Assembly: GCF_032854445.1 (NCBI RefSeq)
Contig: NC_088305.1
Coordinates: 9,797,606-9,861,605, forward strand
Direction of reading: 5' to 3'
DNA: 64,000 nt
From: Liolophura sinensis
Taxonomy: Eukaryota > Mollusca > Polyplacophora > Chitonida > Chitonidae
How positions within the stretch are numbered: position 1 is the first letter of the stretch; each line of letters opens with the position of its first letter. Under the pieces are notes generated by a model. That model was not told where the DNA came from. It saw only the letters and a program-made list of their open reading frames with translations, and did not search any database. The translations under genes and the position numbers were made by a program. Positions 11,952 to 23,533 of this stretch are shown piece after piece.

Positions 11952-12131
11952 ATGGTAATTAAGTGTGTTCTTGTCGTTGGCAGCTGTGCTCGTCTGCCCA
12001 GTAGTACCGGAGGTAGGCCAGTCCGTGCCATATCGTCGTTGGAATATTCAGAACAGTCGATATATCAGGCTAGATCCGCTGGCACCTGCATGGATAACAC
12101 TGCCTTATATAACGCAATCAGATGTGTGTGA
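11952..12131 (+). CDS. Unassigned small open frame, 59 codons
   Basis: The ATG is in a good context (CACCATGG) and follows a TATA-like element. The product begins MVIKCVLVVGSCARLPSSTG and contains EYSEQSIYQARSAG. Frames related to it, without gaps over 45-50 codons, occur on the minus strand at 1503-1781, 29385-29735 and 38916-39188. Only this copy has a well-placed ATG; the other three may instead follow a pyrimidine-rich AG, like a splice acceptor. Differences between copies are mostly non-synonymous, so selection on protein is not shown. The start weakly recalls a small GTPase beta-strand (KCVLV), but no phosphate-binding GK[ST] loop follows. I do not recognise the protein and it may be a pseudo-exon. 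Confidence 0.25.
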   Translation: MVIKCVLVVGSCARLPSSTGGRPVRAISSLEYSEQSIYQARSAGTCMDNTALYNAIRCV

Positions 12132-12329
12132 AGAAACGAAAAATAAACTGAAATTGTCCTAGCTCTATTCATCATGATCTAGATTTATTACGAAGTATAT
12201 AAATATAGGAAGATAGTGTTTCAAACAAGTATTTCCTCATCTCAGGCCATAGTAATAACAAAATACATGAACGTATGCATAACAGAATAAAGAAATGGCG
12301 AGGCGTTACCTCCATGGCAATCCTCCGGG

Positions 12330-12470
12330 ATCAAGTAGTTAATGTGACAGCGCAGCACAAAAATGCAGGAGACTCGCCAATTCAGTCCCGGTGAGCTTAA
12401 GTCCAGTTCATTCTGGCTTCCACCCTGGGAGTGAGTGGGAAGGTTTCTCAGCAACCTCGACATGGGAGTG
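12330..12470 (+). mobile_element. Degenerate SINE-1 fragment
   Basis: The segment contains TTAAGTCCAGTTCATTCTGG and GGAAGGTTTCTCAGCAACCT, corresponding to the B-box-to-central part of SINE-1. Confidence 0.6.
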
Positions 12471-13194
12471 TGTTTCCCCTTGCTCGATTTCGTATGGTCT
12501 GTGGTTTGTGCTATCCAACTGTACGCGTTTAACATTTTTCTCTGCTTTGTCCATTGGTGGTTGTGTTCTGGATGCTTCACATGTCGTGCTGTGAAATGCC
12601 AAGACCCTTGTGCTAAACAAAGCGGTCAACCGAACGTCTGGCTCTTTCAATTATTATTCATAATACCCATGATTTATGGTCAGCCCAACATATATATCTA
12701 TCCTGCTGATTCCAAAAGAACACGACATGAATACACAAACATCGAATGGTTGCCGAATGACTTGACTTGAACAGGTTATAGTTAGGATGGGCGATTGGCC
12801 GTTGTGTTGTGTTGGGATGCAAACATCACATTGTAGCAGACATACATAACTGAGCACATATGTGTAGCCAGACCTGTAGATAGACACTGAAAATTTAATA
12901 TGAAAACAATGTGAAATTATTCCGACAACGGGCCTTCGCTATCAATGTACGGAAGCAAAACTCTGGCAAAAATACCAATAGCAATTAATTAATACCGACG
13001 TCTGCACGCGATACCTATGTACACACACTCGACGGTCACACCATTCTGTTTATACTATGTAAATCGTGAGTGTAAAGCGATGGCAGATGAATGTTTGTCT
13101 AAAGCATAACTGAAATGATTTCAGTTAAAACCTATGGCCTCTTAACAACCGTGAAGATGTCTTTCCAATATTCCATTATCATTTGCACTCTAAA

Positions 13195-13345
13195 CATTTT
13201 TTTTCATACCTGAGCGTCACATCCAATGTGTGGAGTGTCAAGAGTGGACGGAGTGCCATTATCCGTGTTGTGTACCTGACAACGTCTTACCTTAAGGCAG
13301 AAGCTGCAAGGACTGGATTCGAACTTGCGACATCATTGGACAGGT
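13195..13345 (-). mobile_element. Possible tRNA-derived SINE of another family
   Basis: On the minus strand a B-box-like CAAGTTCGAATCCAG is followed by about 110 bases ending in an A-rich tail at 13195-13205. No cloverleaf can be formed, so it is not an intact tRNA gene. Confidence 0.35.
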
Positions 13346-13470
13346 GACAAAAGGACGCGATGAACCCGTCCGTCCGTCAATCGATTTTTCATCCCTATTA
13401 CATTTACTTTCCGAACATCAGCATGCGGCTAACAGGAATAGCTGCCATTTTCAACACACACCCCGATCAT

Positions 13471-13500
13471 CCGATCAATCAATCAATCAATCAATTAATT
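13471..13500. repeat. ATCA simple repeat
   Basis: About seven tandem tetranucleotides, within the inverted Y copy. Confidence 0.85.
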
Positions 13501-13564
13501 ATTCAATCATTCGACCACTTTTTCGAACATATGCATGCATCGTCTAGAGGCTATTCATATAGTT

Positions 13565-14045
13565 TCCTATCAGTTCAAGTTTGTAACATCAGATTGCTTT
13601 TTCATGTCCTTTTCGTCTCTCTACTTACCTAATCTTAGCCTGAAATCTGTAATGGTTCTGCAGGGTGTTTTTTTTTAATGCCGCCTTACATTTATTTTCT
13701 ATGGCCTGGTTATTCTGGTATTGGAGGAATGATTTACACGCTGTCCCTCTATAACTAACAATAAGCTGTCAACGAACTTGTGCGGCTGTTTGCGAAGTCA
13801 ATGTTATCTTTCTTTTCGGCAACGTTTCACATACTTGCTATTCTCTGAAAGAAACTGTACAAAACAGATACACATTGTTTGTAACAATTTTGCACAGAAA
13901 CAATAATGTGGGCCTTCCATACATCATCACTATGTACCTACACTTGTAATGTGTACCAAATTGTGCATCTGTGATACACATCTACACATTTTACAAATCT
14001 ACACAAACACGTGTGTACAAAACGGTACACGTTTGATTTATGTAC
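13565..14045. other. No supported feature
   Basis: Low-complexity, AT-rich sequence. Confidence 0.5.
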
Positions 14046-14046
14046 T

Positions 14047-14133
14047 TATTTTTTATTAGTGTTTTACGCCGTACTCAAGAATATTTCACTTATACGACGG
14101 CGGCCAGCATTATGGTGGGAGGAAACCGGGTAT
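14047..14133 (-). mobile_element. SINE-1 3' fragment
   Basis: A minus-strand copy of the SINE-1 end. The plus strand reads GTTTTACGCCGTACTCAAGA, then TTATACGACGGCGGCCAGCA and GGTGGGAGGAAACCGGG. Confidence 0.85.
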
Positions 14134-15011
14134 CTTTTTCTTGGGATTACACAGCGGATGTCGTCAACACGAAGACAAATGCCAGTAACATATAGAATTA
14201 CGCTTGCAAGCGACATATTTGATTTTTTTCACATATAAACAAAAAAAAATTTTTTTTTTATTTCACCTGTCTGAGTTTATATCTTAAACCAGAATGGTTG
14301 AAAGCGCAGAAACTGTAGCATTTTACAGGATAGTCCATTAAATTGTGAGATGGTTTATAACTACGTCGTATTGAAAGAAGTATTTGGCTTTTATTGAAGG
14401 TATAACATGCCCCCGTTATCAATTACCCTTGTTCCTTAAATGTTTTTGGTAAAACTGAAGTAATGTTTCATGTTTCTATATTTAGTTAAAGAGGCCACCT
14501 AACATGCAGTTTCTCTGCCTTTTGTTTCATGATGGAAAATAGTTTCTAAGATCACTCTTCGCCGGATCTTAGCGGTCTGACCAACTTTTTACAAGTTAAG
14601 CAAACTGACGTCAATGATATATATAAGTTGTGAACACTGACAAAACAACTCTTAGGAAGAGCTGAAGGGCGGGGAGTGGGGGTGGGGCATAATGCTGAGA
14701 GAAAATATGCTGACTTGAAAATATTAGTAAAATAACGGATATTTTCTTTTTATTCATTTCTCATGCTCATTTTCCTATTTTTGAAAAATTGGCCAAAAAT
14801 ACGTAGTTATTGACAACAAAGTTTTAGTTTCAGTATGAGGTGTCTTAGTTCTTTTTGTTTTCAGTAGAGTATGCTTCATACATGGTTGCTATGGTAACAT
14901 GTGTATCACTAATCATTTTTCTTCAACACCTGCCCCTACCTCTATACAACTTCTGCTTTTCCCTGCCTACATTCCATTCAAAAATCGATTAATTTTCAAC
15001 GGATAAAGCGG

Positions 15012-15204
15012 TGCAATGAATCTCTCACCAACGCGGTCACTATCAGTTCAAGTTCAGCTCATGCTGGCTTCCTATCCGGTCGTAAGTCAGGCCTGGCAGC
15101 AACCTGCGGATGGTCGTCGGTTTCTCACGTCAGATTCCCTCCCACCGTAATGCTAGCCGCCGCCATATAAGCGAAATATTCTTGATTATGGCGTAAAACA
15201 CCAA

Positions 15205-15239
<35 letters not shown>

Positions 15240-15242
15240 ATA
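15012..15242 (+). mobile_element. SINE-1 (ancestral insertion, unit A)
   Basis: Head remnant with B box (AGTTCAAGTTCAG), central block GCAACCTGCGGATGGTCGTC, end GCGTAAAACACCAATAAATA and an (AAAT)n tail. It is at the orthologous position in units B, C, D and E, so it predates the duplications. Confidence 0.9.
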
Positions 15243-15971
15243 TTACCCCTCCATATTTCTTCAGTCCCGCATACATGTACAACAACAACAAATCTTCTGT
15301 CAGAATATGAGTAACAACAAGTGGGCTAAAAATTAGCAAATATTCAACGTTCATCGGCAAATATCCATTCAACGATTTATCGGTCAGCCAACTCTTATAC
15401 TTTCAACGTTCACAGTTTCCAAAACTTTCTCCTGGATACATCTGAGTTTATGCAAAATTACAATATCAATATCTCTTACATCCATTAATTTATTTAAAGC
15501 GTTTCGTTAAATGAAAATAAGATTTAAGCTTTGAATTCAATTCATTTCCAAAAAAATAACAGACGAAAGTGGGAAATGCGGATAAGCTCAATTCGATTAG
15601 AATATTTTTTTTCTGGGTTTTAAATTAAAAGCAATGAAAATTAAAATCGTCGTTAAGCTTTACTAGCTGCTCGAAATTCTCGATGGAAATATGGCATGGA
15701 CGTCAATCATCTTTTACGGTTATTTTTTTTTCAAGTTTTGATTGGCAACTTCAGCTGTCATTCATATCTGTCTTTCTGAAGTCAAATCTTGGTCGGTATG
15801 CACACTTACTACCACGCGATGCGCCACAATGTGTATAGGGTTTCAGAGCGCTCTTTTCTACAACAGCTCAGATTCTTCAGATGAGAATTTGTGTCGTTGC
15901 GGTACGTCAGCACTATGTTGTAAAAGGCTCGATGACATGTAAAGTAAAATGAGAGCAGCGACCACACGACA

Positions 15972-16812
15972 TCAAAGCAAAAGTGCAAATACATAAATAT
16001 ACTGTTCTTCCATTTTCGAATACATACTGTTGTTTGCATCGATGAATGCTCTTGTCACCTGAGCCTTGTGGGAACGAGCATTTTCCTGCTGAAATGTGAT
16101 CCCGGGTGTGTGTGTGTGGGGGGGGGGGGGGGGGCGCTGCAGGGAAAGGACGACAACATGCTGAAAGATCTGGTCCTGGTAAGCTGCAGCATTCAAGCTG
16201 GCCTTAACAAGAGGAGTACCGCCAAAACCGTTTCTCTACACAGGCATCAAAATAACGCTCACCCCGATAACTATACACGCCCATCTGAATGGGAAAGGTG
16301 CACAGGTGATTCATCTGTAAACAGTACATTTCGACACTAGTGTGGAGGGCGTCTGGCGTACTGTTTGCACCAATGCAAGCTTGTTTAACGATGTTGTGGC
16401 GTCAACGACGTGAGTACAACCCAATCTCCCACATAGATTTCTTGCGGTTTGTGGTTTTATGCAACGATGGTCTAGACGGATTCGCGTGGTTTCTACGGCT
16501 GTATGATGTCTTTTTGTTAAGGTGTGTCAAAAGGATCCACCGATCTTGCACAGGCGTCCATACCCGTGGATGTTCAGAGCGCGGACGATCCCTTACGTTC
16601 TGAAAAATCCTTTGGTCTTCGGGCGATCGCTGCTGTGATGTTTCTGTGATAATGCACCTGCTTCGCGACCTCCTGTTCGGTTAATTCCGTGGCAAGCATA
16701 CTAACCGCCTGATTACGTTCCTTTAACGTCAGTCTTGGCATGACGTCGTAATGCCTTTGAGAATGGGTAAACGTTTCCAATGACTCAAGTCTGGCCATGC
16801 ATTGACACACAA
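15972..16812 (-). pseudogene. Degenerate Tc1/mariner-family transposase
   Basis: The family cuts and pastes DNA at TA sites using a DD34-35E/D-type transposase. On the minus strand an N-terminal piece begins MPRLTLKERNQAVSMLATEL and continues EVAKQVHYHRNITAAIARR, a helix-turn-helix DNA-binding region of the usual Tc1 type. Further on come LFTDES-type and GERYFDAC pieces, and then NAAAYQDQIFQHVV and PGITFQQENARSHKAQVTRA, the latter around the second catalytic aspartate region (here N in the usual QDNA context reads QENA). Stops, frame changes and a G-run at 16107-16133 inside the gene make it non-functional. A possible right end lies near 17010; the left end is not recognisable. It is absent from units B-E. 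Confidence 0.85.
16102..16133 (+). repeat. (GT)n followed by G-run
   Basis: About six GT units then 17-18 G bases, inside the transposase relic. The length may be unreliable because of homopolymer sequencing error. Confidence 0.95.
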
Positions 16813-17765
16813 AACGGGCAAATCAGAGCGTGCAGAGGTGTTACATACTCGCCACATGACAAAAATGTCACCTGGTCCGTGTGCTTCAATTTATTCTGTG
16901 AATGCGTATTCCTAGGTCGCCTATATACGATGAACTTGTATAATGTTATTCGTTCAGACGTTTTTAAATTCTGGAAACTTTAACGCACAGTAACATTTTT
17001 GACCGAGTATAGGTGACAAACTGTAAAATGTTGTCCCTACTTAGATTGACATCAGATACGGTTTTATTCTAACTGCTGATGTAAATGTTTAAAAAGATGG
17101 GACTTACACTCCCATGGCTTAGTAAAATTAGGTAAAAACAAAAACGACAAAAGGCACAGTGATGTTAATTGCAATATATCAGCTGGAAATATTCAAAATA
17201 CTTTGTTGGAATCACATTTAGTAAACAATCCTCCTAGAGAGAATCGTGTACATGTCCTTTGTAGTATTGCCAACTGCATTTAATTGGGCAAGAAAGGTCT
17301 TGAATTTTCCATCTAGCTCTCTGTATGATAAAATATAATTTGTCCTTTAGATTTATTTTATATCATAAGTGTTCTAGATTTTTATACATAAATACACGCA
17401 CTTACTAGTAAAAGCTTTCTATGGTGAACAAACAAAATACTGGCTGCTGGGAGTAAAAAATGTAAAAGTATAGATACTAGATATTTCATACAGGCGTAAA
17501 ACTGAAATATTTACGTTTAAAAAGATCTGTAAAATTAGTGCAGTTTGCATTTCTTTATGTAAAGAATTTCCTGAGGTTTATATTTTTTGTAACGTAAGTT
17601 CCCATTAATTTTGAAGACTAAGTATAATGTTTACTTTCAGGAATAACGCGCGACCTTTCGTAACTAGGTAGATTGGTTTTCTTTATACTGAGAATTTACT
17701 AGGAGTTAATTAAAATATATCGTGTACATGTAAGTTCACAAATAACGCACAAAGATCTCTTCCGT

Positions 17766-17815
17766 CGTGTAAGTGAAATATTCTTGAGTACGGCGTAAAA
17801 CAGCAATTAAATACA
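17766..17815 (+). mobile_element. SINE-1 tail fragment
   Basis: TAAGTGAAATATTCTTGAGT followed by ACGGCGTAAAACAGCAATTA. It is present only in unit A. The equivalent place in B, C and D continues uninterrupted. Confidence 0.8.
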
Positions 17816-18404
17816 AAAGTAAAAATATATGTGTTTCATCCCGGGCTTCTCCCGGGAAAAAGACTACTTGAGAAACAACTGAGGTCGGCATCTCATGTGA
17901 AATGTCGGAGAGAATCCACATGCCTGGTGTATCTTTGCGCATTGCAAGTTCAGCCGACACTCCATTGACTCGAAAGCTGCCGTAAGCCATTTTATCTGCG
18001 AGTGTGAAAACTCTAAATTAGCTGCTGTTATTTATGTTGGCCATGTCCATCTATTATTCTAAATCTCATGTTCACCTTTTGTGTCTGGAAAATATTTCTT
18101 CTCTTGCTTCGTCTTAATTGTAACGACTAAGGTTTTTTTTTTTACTGGCTACTCTGCAGTTAAATTGGATTCGGAGCTTCAAAGTAATCGTATTCATTTG
18201 ACCTGCGTGAACAGCGCAGGCGATTTGCAAAGTTTGTTTCTTCGTCAGAGGGTTATTAGTCGGGATTCATTGTTTCCCCACACCGGGAGCGATGGCCAGA
18301 AAGAGCGTGCGCTCGCCGAGCCATTTTCAATTCATACTCTCGCCGCCTTGGCTCTGTCAGTTGCGGTCGTTTTACAGAATATAAGTAGAATTCAAAGAGA
18401 AGAG

Positions 18405-18433
18405 CAGGAAGCAAGGAGCAAGCGATTTATTAC
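18405..18433 (+). other. 29-bp block invariant in all five units (copy A)
   Basis: This starts CAGGAAGCAAGGAGC and ends TTTATTAC. It is identical at 24463-24491, 34828-34856, 44424-44452 and 54343-54371, while flanking bases differ. Function is unknown. Confidence 0.7.
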
Positions 18434-19583
18434 GCCAGATTATGGGCTCCAAAGGGAGATCAATAAGGAGTAGAATAAGGAGTAGCGTTTGAATTTTTGA
18501 TGGTCGGCTGAAAATACAGCGAATTTTTGTTCTTCTATAATTTATCTTCTTAAAGCTATCTATTCGTCATTTGATCCCCAAAAGCCTCTGGTTGTCAAAG
18601 GCCGATTCCTTATTGAATTCAACACTCTAAACAAGTATCGGTTCAGTTGACAGAATATTATATTTTCTTTACGATGTCGGCATACATGAGGCTATTGCTC
18701 CAAACTATTCTGTTATGTAACACGACAGACCTGTTCTGTCAACCCAACCGAATCCCTTCGTTAGATATTCCGGGAGTTGTGTTGTCCTTGATATAAAATC
18801 ATTTTACTGTAACATAATCAGAAAACATAATATAAAGTTACCTTAAGTAAATTATTTTTTAAAGTTAATTTTGAGAAACTTATTCTTTCGTCCATTGAGC
18901 CCCAGAGTCAACACACGCGCAGAAGTTTATCTTACCCACTTGTGCAAACCGCTGTAAAAAGTTTTGAACGGAAATGTGCTGTGCTCCAAGACAATTTAGT
19001 CCTGATTAGTTTTCCTCGCTTTACCTTGTGAGCCATTAATATGAATAATAAAATGATCGAGCATGAACGTCATATATGCAGTATTTATTATGGGTTGTAC
19101 TGAAGCTAACTTACTTCTGATTAGCTTTTAATATGTTTATGTTATTCTCTCTCAAAATAAATGGTTTCTCCCAAAAAAAATTTCTCTGGATGCAAAAGAA
19201 TTTATCTATGCTGAAGGCCAGTGAAATATATCATTGGACGTAAATAAACGTCATATGTGAATTCAAACTATTCTTTCGTAACTTAAGGCCCTTAAAATGT
19301 GAAGAATTTCTGATAAGTTAGAATACGAATAAAAGCCGTGTTATATTCCTGTTAATTTGCTTGAAAACATCATTCTGAACAAACGCCGAAAACATTAGAA
19401 CTTGCGCTAAAATATTGGCCTGTGGCTGGGCAAACCTGTCCTTTCCCTTTGTCCTCAAATGAGACCTAATCTAACTATACTAGTCAGAAAAATACAGCTA
19501 CAATTTCTCCAGTTGTGCCCTAGCCCGTGTTGAACTGGCAGAGAGTCAGCCGATCTTCCCTTTGAAACTTTTCATATATACAT

Positions 19584-20323
19584 TGTTACGACCCAAACTG
19601 TCTGTATTATAAAGAGATGGCTTGTTCGAAATACACAAAAAAGTAACCAAAACCAGCAAATTTTATTTTACAACAATTTATTAAGTTTAACAAGAACAGA
19701 TAACAAGACTTTTACAAATACTAAAGTACTTAAGTTTAACAAGAAAGGATAGCAGTATCTATACAAATACGAAAGTACTTACATGTACAACGGTGTCAAG
19801 TCCAAACGGACACATATATTCCACAATGCGGAAAACCATACAGGCATAAATGCACAAATAAGAGGGAAAATCCACAGTGTAACTGAGTGTATGACGAAAT
19901 ATACACAAAATTCCACAGACAGGGTCCGTGTACTAATAAGCACTGTGTACACAAGAGCACAAGTTAAATATACAAGTTCAGACTGAACAAGTGCTCGGTG
20001 GAGATAGGATATAACAAAGCCAGAGGCTATAAAGACACCAAAATTCAGCACAAAAGGCTTACTAAAGTAACACACAGCGAAAGCATCCAAAACTCTCAAT
20101 AATTCTCCGTTCTCCTCTTTGACCTGCTTTCATAGGTCTTATATAGACTGGTGGAATTTTCTAGAATAAGAAAATTCTTGAATGCTTGTTGTAAACAAAC
20201 AGGCCCCGAAGTTAGGGTATTCTGGAACATTCTAAGGCAGAGGCAGACAGCAGGTTCTGAACTCAGCATATGTAAACAGTGGCAAGCTAAATTTAGAAGC
20301 TGACGGCAGTCGTGCACATAACA
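19584..20323 (-). mobile_element. Complete solo LTR, 740 bp
   Basis: The plus-strand ends are TGTTACG and CATAACA, so the LTR runs 5'-TGTTATG...CGTAACA on the minus strand. It is flanked by the 4-bp direct repeat ACAT (19580-19583 and 20324-20327). The minus strand has TATATAAG in U3 and AATAAA before the 3' end. Units B, D and E keep the corresponding site without the element (near 25530, 45105 and 55665). No internal region is present, so it is a product of LTR-LTR recombination. The same family is at 10-732. Confidence 0.93.
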
Positions 20324-20963
20324 ACATGTATATGCCAGTAACTGAGGAGATAATTAATGGAAAACACTCCATCAAAAAGTCCAACTAAAAGTCATTTTCA
20401 GGAAGACAGATTCTGATTTAGGTTTTGTGGGAAAGACAAAAATATTGGCTCATTTGGAAAGAGATAGAGTTATCATCAGAAAATAAGGGTGAGGCAGTGT
20501 CCGTTGTAAATAAAACCCAATAACAACCCGCCTGGCTTTCGTCACCTTTTTATTCAACGCTGACTGACTCCGCTCGTAAACATGCTACACTATCTTCACC
20601 ATTCCTGTTACCAGGAACCGGTACACAATGGAGTAGTAATCAGACGAAAACGCCCACTAAACTACGGAATCCGAGAGCGGCAAAAATAGCGAGATTACAA
20701 ATAAACACATTGGCCTTTCACGCCAACTTCACGACAACAACATGACGGACAATTTTATGGATATGAACGTCACATCTGTGACGCATGTTTATGTCGTTTT
20801 GCTTTTTTTTTCTCCGTGTCGCTGAAGGAAAATTAAATGACAAATATTTTTCTGATAAAATTGGTGGGTTTAGGTTAAAGATGCATATGACATCTGCAGC
20901 CTCGATGTAAAAGGATATGTTGTCATCATCCTAGACACAAGTCGGATTAAGCTTAAGTGCACT

Positions 20964-21191
20964 CTGTATTTATTTCTTTAATTGATGTTTTACGCCGTAC
21001 TCAAGAATATTTCACTTATACGACGGCGGCCAGCGATATGGTGGGAGGAAACCGGGCAGAGCCCTTCCCACTTACGGCCGGAGAGGCAGCCAGCATAGGC
21101 TGGACTTGAATTCACAGCGACCGCATTGATGAGAGACTTCTGGGTCATTACGCTGCCCTAGCGCGCTAACCAACTGAGCCACGGAGGTCCC
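20964..21191 (-). mobile_element. SINE-1, full ends with internal deletion
   Basis: On the minus strand it has an A box (TGGCTCAGTTGGTTAGCG) and a B box (GAATTCAAGTCC). The plus strand shows the inverted tail and TTATACGACGGCGGCCAGCG. It is flanked by the direct repeat AGTGCACT (20956-20963 and 21192-21199). It sits exactly at the junction of units A and B, and the duplicated target shows that the junction existed before the SINE inserted. Confidence 0.92.
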
Positions 21192-21547
21192 AGTGCACTG
21201 TAGGCATGTTAGGAGAATAAATACTGACAAATAATATGCTTACACGGAAATCGTAATAAAAAAGTAAATATCATCTCCGAAATAAAAAAAACATAACTAT
21301 GATCTTTTATTAATTTCTGACGATTGCTTTTCTATCTCCACAAAATCGCCAAAATATGCCGTTATCGCCAACAAAGTTTTATTTTCTGTATAACTAATCT
21401 GAGATTTTTCTGGGTTTTTTTTCACTATAGAATTTACTTCAAGCATGGTTGCTATGGTAACACGTTTATTACTGATCACACCCAACATCCCGCCCTACCT
21501 CCGCACTGCTTGTACCTACATTGCATTCAAAAGTCTGACAAACTTAT

Positions 21548-21782
21548 CATGGTTGAAGCGCCGCTATGACTCAGGAGCCTCTCACCAATGTGGTCGCTGT
21601 CAGTTCAAGTCCAGCTAATGTCGGATTTCTATCCAGTCGTAACTGAGGTCTGTCAGTAACCTGCGGATGATCATGGGTTTTCTCCGGGTTCCGTCTGATT
21701 TCCTCCAACCTTAATTCTGACCGTCGTCGTATAATTGAAATATTACCGAATACCGCATAAAATATCAATCAAATAAATAAAC
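21548..21782 (+). mobile_element. SINE-1 (ancestral insertion, unit B)
   Basis: Orthologous to 15012-15242. Contains GACTCAGGAGCCTCTCACCA, GTTCAAGTCCAGC and an AATCAAATAAATAAAC tail. Confidence 0.9.
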
Positions 21783-23293
21783 AAAAATAACTGTTAAATG
21801 TTTCTTCAGTTCCGCATAACCCACTAACAAATCTTCCCTCAGAATAATGCGTTGTGTTCACCTCTTTCACCGTTATCGATAAACAACTCTTTATTGACTT
21901 ATCGGCCAGCAATCTGTTATCCTTCCAGCATCCAATATTTCCAACACTTTCTCCTGGGTGCATCTGAGTATATGCAAAATTCCAATATCTCTCACATTTC
22001 ATAATGTAGGCTGTTTACAACGCTTCGTTAATTGAAACTGAGCTTTAATCTTTAAATTCAATACACTTGTAAAAAAGTAACGTGTGAAATGTGTGAAAAG
22101 TCTAATTCGATTTGGACATTTTTTCTGGGCTTTAAATTAAAAGTAATGAAGTTAAAATCCTCGTTAACCTTCTCCGGCTGTTCGCATTTCTCCGGCAAAC
22201 TCATCCGCAAAGGGATTTAGGCGTGATCGTTAATCAGTTTTTGCAATGTTTTTTTCTAAAGTTTGATTAGCAAGTTGTAATTTACAATTCCAGCCGCTAT
22301 TCATGTTCGTCTGTTTGAAGTGAAATCTCAGTCGGTTTCTGGCTTCCTAACACGAGATGCTGCACAGCGTAAATAGGGTATCAGTGTACTATGTACTGTC
22401 ACAGTCCGAATTTTTCAGATGGATATTTGTTTCGTTGAGGTGGTCTGATGATTTGTCAGCTATATATTACACTCTCGTCGCTGCTCTCATTTTACTCTCC
22501 ACACCGTGGCCTTTTATTATGTAGCGGAGACGCAACAATGAAATCGGGTCAAGAGACATTGGTTCAGGTTTTCTTCTAACTGTTGATATAAATGTTTAAG
22601 AAGAAACAACATATACCTACCATGGCTTGGCAAAATTATGGAAAAACAAGAAAAGGTGCAGTAATGTTAATTGCATTTGTAAGCCGCCACTTGTCCGGAA
22701 ATACTCAAAATGCTGTGTTTTTATCATCTTTAATCAATTATTTATTGATTCAATTATTTGTTTTGTCTTTTAGGCCGCTCATCGCGTTCAATTAAACATG
22801 CTATGAAAACAGTATACTTTGTGAAGGCTTGCGTTTTCTTAACAAATGTTTCGCGTTGATATCGTCAGCACTTTTCACATTTCAATTTCTCTGAAAGGTT
22901 GGTCCCTTCCTAAAGAGAAACTTTTGCATGTCCTTTGCAGTATTTCCAATTAGATTTAACAGCGCAACAGAGATCTTTCTAACTTTCTGTTCAAGAAATT
23001 ATCAACATCAGGAGCCTGTAATTTGTCCTGTAAATTTATCGCATTACATTATCGTTCTGAATTTTCTTTTTACCGTACTACACATACATGTACTAGTAAC
23101 TATTTCTACCGTGAAGAAATTAAAAAAAAAACTGGTGTCAAGGAGGAAAGGACACTAAAGTATGGGATATAAATATTTCATACAGACGTAAAACTGTTAT
23201 ATCTGTGTTTTAAAAAGTTGAACTATAAATTTGTGTAGATTATATCTTTCCTGAGACAACATCCCTGTCACAAAAAATTAGTTTTAAAGATAG

Positions 23294-23533
23294 TGTTATG
23301 TAACAATATATTGTATGTTTATAGTTGTACATTAGTTTATTAGCCGGACCAGGACTAACGGGTGATTATTGGCGGGCATTCTGCTGTTTGTGAATTGTGA
23401 TTATCGTGTATATATATTAACTGCTTGGTGGAGGATTTGTGGTCTCGATACCAAGCGAATATGGTAGTTAAGGCTGGAGAAATCAACAAACTGCGCCAGT
23501 AATTATACCAATTATTATACCAATAGCCCAACA
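23294..23533 (+). mobile_element. Short solo LTR, 240 bp
   Basis: Starts TGTTATG, ends CCCAACA, and is flanked by perfect 4-bp direct repeats ATAG (23290-23293 and 23534-23537). Units C and D have the uninterrupted site (near 33875 and 43490). Two-thirds of it matches the 972-bp LTR at 4882-5853, but with a large gap after the first 45 bases and a different 3' part, so it is a shortened variant of that LTR. Confidence 0.85.

Larger units (their letters stand above)
11640..13560 (-). repeat. Diverged inverted copy of module Y
   Basis: Read on the minus strand this is collinear with about 28100-29890. About 13460-13560 matches about 28100-28200, 12560-12770 matches about 28620-28830, and 11650-12060 matches about 29440-29880. 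SINE-derived and simple-repeat insertions interrupt it. It lies outside the direct tandem array. Confidence 0.7.
14290..20963 (+). repeat. Tandem unit A (module X; most of Y missing)
   Basis: This starts in the last part of module Y (compare 31510) and runs through X to about 20963, where it matches about 26250-26300 of unit B. It is the left edge of the array and is more diverged than B-D. With unit E it shares sequence absent from B-D, for example about 18520-18580 and 18700-18780. Private insertions are a Tc1 relic, a SINE-1 tail and a solo LTR. I found no gene conserved across copies. Confidence 0.8.

Noticed and set aside
11952-12131. Small GTPase or GIMAP-like protein, suggested by KCVLVVG followed by SSTG
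   Set aside because: The phosphate-binding loop (GxxxxGK[ST]) is absent in all four copies and nothing downstream matches either family, so the resemblance is probably chance.
16107-16133. G-quadruplex or regulatory G-run
   Set aside because: It lies within a dead transposase gene, and homopolymer length is the base call most prone to error.
10-20323. Inversion of the 1-20 kb region by recombination between the two oppositely oriented LTRs
   Set aside because: The right-hand LTR has matching ACAT duplications on both sides, which recombination with the left copy would have disrupted.
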